From the NCBI GenBank assembly GCA_026002855.1, contig BPGD01000001.1, forward strand, positions 2,550,001-2,614,000: DNA of 64,000 nt. Direction: 5' to 3'. Numbering within the stretch: position 1 is the stretch's first letter; the number at the start of each line of letters is the position of its first letter. Below the pieces are notes generated by a model that was not told the origin of the DNA, did no database searches, and saw only the letters and a program-made list of their open reading frames with translations. Below, in pieces: positions 58,512 through 64,000 of this stretch. This DNA comes from Bryobacteraceae bacterium (lineage in GTDB: Bacteria > Acidobacteriota > Terriglobia > Bryobacterales > Bryobacteraceae). Position numbers and translations under genes: made by a program.

Positions 58512-61472
58512 ATGAACGAACTCATCCAACTGAAACTCTCCAGCCTGACCGGCAGGAAGTACTGGCGCAGCCTGAACCAGCTGGCCGACACGCCCGAGTT
58601 CCGCCAGTGGGTGGAGCGGGAGTTTCCGGAAGGCGCCTCCGAACTGCTCGACAGCGGAAGCCGCCGCACACTTCTCAAGCTGATGGCTGCGGGCTTCGGC
58701 CTGGCGGGCCTGACGGCGTGCCGCCGCCCGGTGGAAAAGATTCTGCCGCTTTCCCGGGGTGTGGAAGGCTACATTCCGGGCCGCCCGCTTCATTACGCCA
58801 CCGCCGTACAGTGCTGCGGCATGGCCACGGGCCTGATCGTCGAATGCAACGACGGCCGCCCCACCAAGGTCGAGGGAAATCCGCGGCATCCGTTCTCGCT
58901 GGGCGCGACCAACGCCTTCCAGCAGGCGATGATCCTGGATCTGTACGATCCCGACCGCGCCCGCCAGGTGCAGAAGCAGGGCGTCAAGTCTTCGTGGCAG
59001 GAGTTCGAATCCTGGTGGCTGGAGACGTCGGCGAAGCTCGGCGACGGCAGCGGACTGCGGATCCTTTCCCCGCGCACGGCGTCGCCCTCGCTCGATGCGC
59101 TGAAGGCGGAGATCGCGAAGAAGTATCCGCAGTCGGCGTGGATCGAGTATGAGGCGGTTCACGGCGACCGGATTGTCGAAGGGCTCCGGCTCGCCTTTGG
59201 CCAGCCGCTGGTGCCGCAATACCGCTTTGATCAGGCGGACGTGGTCGTGGCGCTGGATTGCGACTTTCTTGGCATCGACACGCTCACCGCGCAGCCCATC
59301 AAGCAGTTCGCCTCGCGCCGCCGCCCCGAAGAGGGCCGGGAGCTGAACCGGCTCTACGTCGTTGAGCCGAACTTCACCCTTACCGGCGCTGCCGCCGATC
59401 ACCGTCTGCGCGCCCGCGCCTCAGATATTGGCGCCATTGCGGCCGCGCTGGCCCGCGAGCTGAACATCAGCGGGGCGGAACTGAGGGTTCTGGACGCGGG
59501 CGGCGACCGGCAGAAGAAGTTCCTTTCGGCAATGGCAAAGGATCTGCTGGCGCACCGCGGCCGCTGTCTGGTGGTGGCCGGTCCGCGCCAGCCCGCGGAA
59601 GTGCACGCGCTGGTGGCGCTCATCAACGAGGTTCTGGGCAACACGGGCCAGACGGTTACCTACACCCGCCCGCCGTTCACGCCCTCCGACATGCTGGCCG
59701 ATGTGCGCCGGCTGGCGGGCGAGCTCGGCGCGGGCCGCGTGAGCACGCTGGTGGTGCTGGGCGGCAATCCGGTGTTTTCCCTGCCGGCCGAGGCGAACTG
59801 GCCGGAGCTGTTCCGCAAGACGGCCGTGGTGGCGCTCACCGCGGACGAGAACGAAACCTGGAAAGCGGCCACGTGGCAGCTTCCCGAGGCGCACCCCTTC
59901 GAAGCCTGGGGCGATGCGCGCGCCCTCGACGGCACGGCCAGCATCCAGCAGCCGCTGATCCAGCCCCTCTTTGGCGGCCGCAGCGCGCTGGAGATCGCCG
60001 CGCTCATTGCCGGCCGCTCCGAGCGGCGCGGTTACGCGATCGTACGCGGATACTGGACGTCGCAGTGGGGCGCCGACGCGGAGAAGAGATGGCAGCAGGC
60101 TCTGTATGAGGGTGTCATCGAGGGGACGCGTTTCCCGGCCGTGGACGCCAAGGCGGATGCGGCGAAAGTCCTGTCTGCGATCTCCGCCGCGCTGAAGCCC
60201 GCGCCTGCTGGCATTGAAACGGTCTTCTATCCTTCCTGGCACACGCTGGACGGGCGTTTCGCCAACAACGCGTGGCTGCATGAGACGCCGGATCCGATGA
60301 CGAAGCTCGTCTGGGACAACGCGGCGCTCCTGAGCCCGGCCACGGCGAAAAAGCTCGGCGTGAAGGACGGCGACGTGATCGAGCTCTCGGCGGGCGGGCG
60401 GCAGGTGCGCTGCCCGGCGATGGTCCTGCCGGGCCACGCCGACGATTCGATCTCGCTCCAGCTCGGCTTCGGGCGCGCCGCCTGCGGCCGCGTGGGCCGC
60501 GGCGTGGGACACCGCGTCGAGGGTCTGCGCACGGCGGCCAACTTCTGGTTCGGACCCGCGGAAGTCCGCCGCACCGGCGAGACGTACAGGCTGGTCACCA
60601 CCCAGGAGCACCACACGCTGATCGAGCCCATCACGGGGCTGAAGCGTCACAACATCGTCGAAGAATACACGGTGGAGGCCTACCGCCACCGGGCCGGGCA
60701 CGGCGGGCACGAAGAGCACCACCCCACGGACCTGTTCCCGCCGTTCGATTATTCGAAGGGCTACCAGTGGGGCATGGCCATCGACCTGAACGCCTGCATC
60801 GGCTGCAACGCCTGCATGGTGGCCTGCACCGCGGAGAACAACATTCCCGTGGTCGGCAAGGACCAGGTCTCGCGCGGCCGCGAAATGCACTGGATCCGGC
60901 TGGACCGTTACTTCAGCGGCGAGGAAGACGACCCGCAGGCGGTGGTGCAGCCGATGGCCTGCGTGCAGTGCGAAAAGGCCCCGTGCGAGAGCGTGTGTCC
61001 GGTGGCCGCCACGGCGCACAGTCCGGAAGGCATCAACGAGATGGCCTACAACCGCTGCGTGGGCACGCGCTACTGCCTGAACAACTGCCCCTACAAGGTG
61101 CGCCGCTTCAACTTCCTGAACTGGAACAAGGACGTTCCGGAGGTCCGGAAGATGGTCTTCAACCCGGACGTCACCGTGCGCATGCGCGGCGTGATGGAGA
61201 AGTGCAACTACTGCGTGCAGCGGATCGAAGAGAAGCGCTCGCAGGCCAAGGCCGAAGGGCGCCGCCCGATCCGCGACGGCGAGATCCTCACCGCCTGCCA
61301 GCAGGCCTGCCCCGCCGATGCCATCGTCTTTGGCAACATCAACGATCCGCAAAGCCGCGTTTCCCGGCTGAAGCAGTCCGCCCGCGACTATGCGGCGCTC
61401 GAAGAACTGAACACCCGGCCGCGCACGACGTATCTGGCCCGGCTGCGCAATCCCAACCCGGAGCTCGTCTGA
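58512..61472 (+). CDS. actB: Alternative complex III subunit B, molybdopterin-like/iron-sulfur fusion
   Basis: The 986-residue protein begins with the extended Tat-variant leader: an N-terminal segment (KYWRSLNQLADTPEFRQWVE), then SRRTLLKLM (about 50-58) and a hydrophobic stretch ending in Cys70. Residues up to about 740 match the molybdopterin oxidoreductase fold without evidence for a cofactor. The C-terminal part has four ferredoxin-type clusters: CIGCNACMVAC, CVQCEKAPCESVC, CVGTRYCLNNC and CNYCVQ with CQQACP. In ACIII this subunit relays electrons between quinol site and hemes. Confidence 0.93.
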   Translation: MNELIQLKLSSLTGRKYWRSLNQLADTPEFRQWVEREFPEGASELLDSGSRRTLLKLMAAGFGLAGLTACRRPVEKILPLSRGVEGYIPGRPLHYATAVQCCGMATGLIVECNDGRPTKVEGNPRHPFSLGATNAFQQAMILDLYDPDRARQVQKQGVKSSWQEFESWWLETSAKLGDGSGLRILSPRTASPSLDALKAEIAKKYPQSAWIEYEAVHGDRIVEGLRLAFGQPLVPQYRFDQADVVVALDCDFLGIDTLTAQPIKQFASRRRPEEGRELNRLYVVEPNFTLTGAAADHRLRARASDIGAIAAALARELNISGAELRVLDAGGDRQKKFLSAMAKDLLAHRGRCLVVAGPRQPAEVHALVALINEVLGNTGQTVTYTRPPFTPSDMLADVRRLAGELGAGRVSTLVVLGGNPVFSLPAEANWPELFRKTAVVALTADENETWKAATWQLPEAHPFEAWGDARALDGTASIQQPLIQPLFGGRSALEIAALIAGRSERRGYAIVRGYWTSQWGADAEKRWQQALYEGVIEGTRFPAVDAKADAAKVLSAISAALKPAPAGIETVFYPSWHTLDGRFANNAWLHETPDPMTKLVWDNAALLSPATAKKLGVKDGDVIELSAGGRQVRCPAMVLPGHADDSISLQLGFGRAACGRVGRGVGHRVEGLRTAANFWFGPAEVRRTGETYRLVTTQEHHTLIEPITGLKRHNIVEEYTVEAYRHRAGHGGHEEHHPTDLFPPFDYSKGYQWGMAIDLNACIGCNACMVACTAENNIPVVGKDQVSRGREMHWIRLDRYFSGEEDDPQAVVQPMACVQCEKAPCESVCPVAATAHSPEGINEMAYNRCVGTRYCLNNCPYKVRRFNFLNWNKDVPEVRKMVFNPDVTVRMRGVMEKCNYCVQRIEEKRSQAKAEGRRPIRDGEILTACQQACPADAIVFGNINDPQSRVSRLKQSARDYAALEELNTRPRTTYLARLRNPNPELV

Positions 61473-61475
61473 CCC

Positions 61476-62867
61476 ATGGCTGACATTGCAATCGATCCGC
61501 GGATGGAACTCAACCCGCCCCTGGTGCAGGGCGGCATGAAGTATGCGGACGTCACCGACAAGATCAGCTCGATTGTCGAGGGCAAGCCGCCGAAGCAGTG
61601 GTACATCGCCATGGGCGTGGCCGTGCCGCTGCTGCTGCTGCTGCTCGTCTGCCTCACCTATCTGGTGTCGACGGGCATCGGCGTCTGGGGCAACAACTCG
61701 CCGGTCGGCTGGGGCTGGGACATTACGAACTTCGTCTGGTGGATCGGCATTGGCCACGCGGGCACACTGATTTCGGCCATTCTGTTCCTCTTCCGGCAGA
61801 AGTGGCGGACGTCGATCAACCGCGCCGCCGAGGCGATGACGCTGTTCGCCGTCGCCTGCGCCGCCATCTATCCGCTGTTCCATACCGGCCGCCCGTGGCG
61901 CGCCGCCTACTGGCTGTTCCCGCTGCCCAACGAGTACCTGCACATGTGGCAGAACTTCCGCAGCCCGCTGATGTGGGACGTCTTTGCGGTGTCGACCTAC
62001 GGCACGGTGAGCGCGCTGTTCTGGTTTGTCGGCCTGATTCCGGATCTGGCCACGCTGCGCGACCGCGCCGCCACGCCGCTGCGGAAGAGGATTTACGGGC
62101 TGCTGAGCCTCGGCTGGCGCGGCTCGGCCACGCAGTGGCGCCACTATGAGCTGGCCTATCTGCTGCTGGCGGGCCTGTCGACGCCGCTGGTGCTTTCGGT
62201 GCACTCCATCGTTTCGTTCGACTTCGCCACCTCGCTGCTGCCCGGCTGGCATACGACGATCTTTCCGCCGTACTTTGTCGCCGGCGCCGTCTTCAGCGGC
62301 TTCGCCATGGTGGTGACGCTGATGACGCTGGCCCGCTGGGTGTACGGGCTCGAGAACCTGATCACGATGAAGCACCTTGAAAACATGTGCAAGGTGATGC
62401 TGGCCACGGGCATGATCGTCGGCTTCGCCTATGGGACGGAGTTCTTCATCGCCTGGTACAGCGCCAACCAGTATGAGCGGTTCATCTTTCTGAACCGCGC
62501 CTTCGGCCCCTATGCCTGGGCCTACTGGTCGATGATCACCTGCAATGTCATCGCGCCGCAGTTTTTCTGGTTCAAGCGGTTCCGCACGTCGATTCCGGCG
62601 ATGTTCATCCTGTCGATCTTCATCAACATCGGCATGTGGTTCGAGCGCTTCGTGATCATCGCCACATCGCTGCATCGTGATTTTCTGCCCTCGAGCTGGG
62701 GCTATTTCCGGCCCACCTGGGTCGACATCGGCACCTATGCCGGAACCTTTGGCCTGTTCCTGACGCTGTTCCTGCTGTTTCTCCGCTTCCTGCCCTCGAT
62801 TGCCGTGAGCGAGGTGAAGGGCGTGCTGCACCAGCAGGTCAGCGCCGCACACGGAGGGAGCCACTGA
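61476..62867 (+). CDS. actC: Alternative complex III subunit C, NrfD-like quinol-binding membrane protein
   Basis: The 463-residue protein has about ten TM helices, beginning [20 protein letters not shown], and is of the NrfD/PsrC family. Polar residues in [20 protein letters not shown] and the following [18 protein letters not shown] are typical of ActC, which binds quinol in the membrane. It starts 3 bases after actB and shares the final A of its TGA with the ATG of actD. Confidence 0.94.
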   Translation: MADIAIDPRMELNPPLVQGGMKYADVTDKISSIVEGKPPKQWYIAMGVAVPLLLLLLVCLTYLVSTGIGVWGNNSPVGWGWDITNFVWWIGIGHAGTLISAILFLFRQKWRTSINRAAEAMTLFAVACAAIYPLFHTGRPWRAAYWLFPLPNEYLHMWQNFRSPLMWDVFAVSTYGTVSALFWFVGLIPDLATLRDRAATPLRKRIYGLLSLGWRGSATQWRHYELAYLLLAGLSTPLVLSVHSIVSFDFATSLLPGWHTTIFPPYFVAGAVFSGFAMVVTLMTLARWVYGLENLITMKHLENMCKVMLATGMIVGFAYGTEFFIAWYSANQYERFIFLNRAFGPYAWAYWSMITCNVIAPQFFWFKRFRTSIPAMFILSIFINIGMWFERFVIIATSLHRDFLPSSWGYFRPTWVDIGTYAGTFGLFLTLFLLFLRFLPSIAVSEVKGVLHQQVSAAHGGSH

Positions 62868-63454
62868 TGCTGGAAGCGGTCCTGAGCCGGCTGGGCCTGC
62901 CCGGCTACGAGCCCGAGGCGGCGCGGCCGAAAGTTTACGGCGTCATCGGCGACTTTGACACGCCGGAGGACCTGCTGCGCGCCATCCGCACGGCGCGCGC
63001 GGCGGGCTACACGCGGATGGAAGCGTTCTCTCCTTTTCCGATCCACGGCGTCGACGAAGCACTCGGCGCGCCGCGCAGCCCGCTGGGCAGGATCGTCATC
63101 GTCTTTGCGCTGCTCGGGCTGGCGGGCGCGGTTCTGTTGCAGTGGTGGACCGGCGCGGTCGACTACAAACTGGTGATCGCCGGCAAGCCGCTGTTCGCCT
63201 TCGAGCCCTCAGTTCCCATCATGTTCGAGCTGGCGGTGCTGCTGAGCGCCTTCGCCACCGTGCTCGGCATGTTTCACCTGAACCGCATCCCGACGTATTA
63301 CCACCCGTTCTTCAACTATTCGAAACACGGCGGCGCGAGCAACGACCGGTTTCTGCTGGCCATCGAGGCCACCGACCCGAAGTTCCGCGCCGACGAGGCG
63401 AAGCTGTTTCTGGATTCCTGCGGAAGCCGCCACACGGAGATCGTTGAAGCATGA
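62867..63454 (+). CDS. actD: Alternative complex III subunit D (DUF3341)
   Basis: The 195-residue protein has a soluble N-terminal part (KVYGVIGDFDTPEDLLRAIR, then MEAFSPFPIHGVDEALG) and two TM helices (IVIVFALLGLAGAVLLQWW and IMFELAVLLSAFATVLGMF). This is the DUF3341 layout of ActD, a structural subunit beside ActC. Start and stop overlap its neighbours (TGATG and ATGA), so translation of actC-actD-actE is probably coupled. Confidence 0.93.
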   Translation: MLEAVLSRLGLPGYEPEAARPKVYGVIGDFDTPEDLLRAIRTARAAGYTRMEAFSPFPIHGVDEALGAPRSPLGRIVIVFALLGLAGAVLLQWWTGAVDYKLVIAGKPLFAFEPSVPIMFELAVLLSAFATVLGMFHLNRIPTYYHPFFNYSKHGGASNDRFLLAIEATDPKFRADEAKLFLDSCGSRHTEIVEA

Positions 63455-64000
63455 ACGCCGCCGTCCGCCGTCCTGCCGCTGCCGCGCTGCTGGCGCTGTC
63501 CTCCGTCCTGCTGGGCGCCTGTTCGAACTTTCCATCGCGCCAGCCGCCCATCTGGGTCTGGTGGGACATGAAGAAACAGGACAAGTACAAACCGCAGGCC
63601 GAAAGCGCGTTTTTTGCCGACGGCCGCGCCGACCGCACGCCGGTCGCGGGAACCATCGCGCAGGAGCTCTACCGGCCGGACAGGGCCTTTTCGACGGGCA
63701 TCGCGCCCGACGGCAATTACGTGGCACAGAACCCGCTGCCCATCACCAGAGAGACGCTTCTCCAGGGCCAGCGCAAATTTGACATCTACTGCGCGCCGTG
63801 CCACGACCGGACCGGTTCCGGCCGCGGCATTGTGCCGGCAAAGTCCGTCTGGGTGCCCGGGAACCTGCACGATGAGCGGATCGTGAACTTCGTCGATGGC
63901 GAGCTCTACCACGTGATCACCAATGGCCGCCGCTCGATGCCCGGCTACCGTTTCCAGATCTCCGAAAAGGACCGCTGGGCCATTGTCGCCTACGTCCGCG
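63451..64000 (+). CDS. actE: Alternative complex III subunit E, monoheme cytochrome c (3' end outside window)
   Basis: The visible 183 codons start with a lipoprotein signal (LLALSSVLLGAC) followed by WVWWDMKKQDKYKPQAES. A single heme motif CAPCH is seen in FDIYCAPCHDRTGSGRGIVP, with a Met in GRRSMPGYRF as the likely axial ligand. ActE is the monoheme cytochrome of ACIII. It overlaps actD by 4 bases. The frame is still open at base 64000, so actF and later subunits probably follow. Confidence 0.92.
   Translation, partial: MNAAVRRPAAAALLALSSVLLGACSNFPSRQPPIWVWWDMKKQDKYKPQAESAFFADGRADRTPVAGTIAQELYRPDRAFSTGIAPDGNYVAQNPLPITRETLLQGQRKFDIYCAPCHDRTGSGRGIVPAKSVWVPGNLHDERIVNFVDGELYHVITNGRRSMPGYRFQISEKDRWAIVAYVR

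Noticed and set aside
59421-62864. A 1147-codon minus-strand frame opposite actB and actC
   Set aside because: Low-complexity sequence without motifs; the plus strand encodes clear ACIII subunits.

Overview
The window is a dense, GC-rich bacterial chromosome segment with about 70 protein-coding genes, short gaps and many 1-4 base overlaps. I see no rRNA, tRNA, insertion sequence, phage gene or CRISPR array. A member of the Acidobacteriota, probably near the Solibacter/Bryobacter group, fits best. The reasons are an alternative complex III operon, an Oar-like outer-membrane barrel with acidobacterial style, secreted proteins of unknown function, and the combination of ScpAB, partner-switching and NarL-type regulators. 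This placement is inference from gene content; no sequence search was run.

Region 1 (1-18,102, all +) is an uninterrupted str-S10-spc-alpha supercluster: the end of fusA, tuf, then rpsJ to rplQ, with secY, adk, map, infA and rpmJ in canonical places. It ends in a strong inverted repeat at 18,070-18,102. Oddities are a divergent infA, a TTG start for rpsD decided by a perfect Shine-Dalgarno, tuf codon use unlike its neighbours, and hairpins between tuf and rpsJ, secY and adk, and rpsK and rpsD.

Region 2 (18,135-26,751, +) has a TPR lipoprotein-like or secreted protein, a TonB-receptor-type barrel that seems to lack its plug, an anti-sigma kinase/STAS pair with a NarL-type regulator, and scpA-scpB-rluB plus a CoA-binding protein.

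Region 3 (26,748-33,515, -) is a five-gene operon: MerR-like/TPR protein, DUF2760, two unusual Hsp70-family proteins and thiL. This is the best candidate in the window for a poorly described system. It is transcribed away from feoA-feoB (33,577-35,730, +).

Region 4 (35,824-42,858) holds secreted proteins (DUF3108, GDSL hydrolase, unknown), an ECF sigma/anti-sigma pair on the minus strand, thrS and a ceramide-glucosyltransferase-like enzyme.

Region 5 (42,880-50,008, -) is carbohydrate metabolism: gpmA, eno, glgC, a small secreted IPT/TIG protein, an orphan NarL regulator and an exported glycogen-debranching-like glycosidase.

Region 6 (50,045-57,710) has a three-gene heavy-metal RND efflux operon (+) facing a histidine kinase and a receiver-XRE regulator (-). 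Region 7 (57,849 to the window end, +) is the alternative complex III operon actABCDE, cut off in actE. No stretch longer than 300 bases lacks a gene; the longest gaps are about 190 bases (15,680-15,872 and 46,835-47,025) and are described below.
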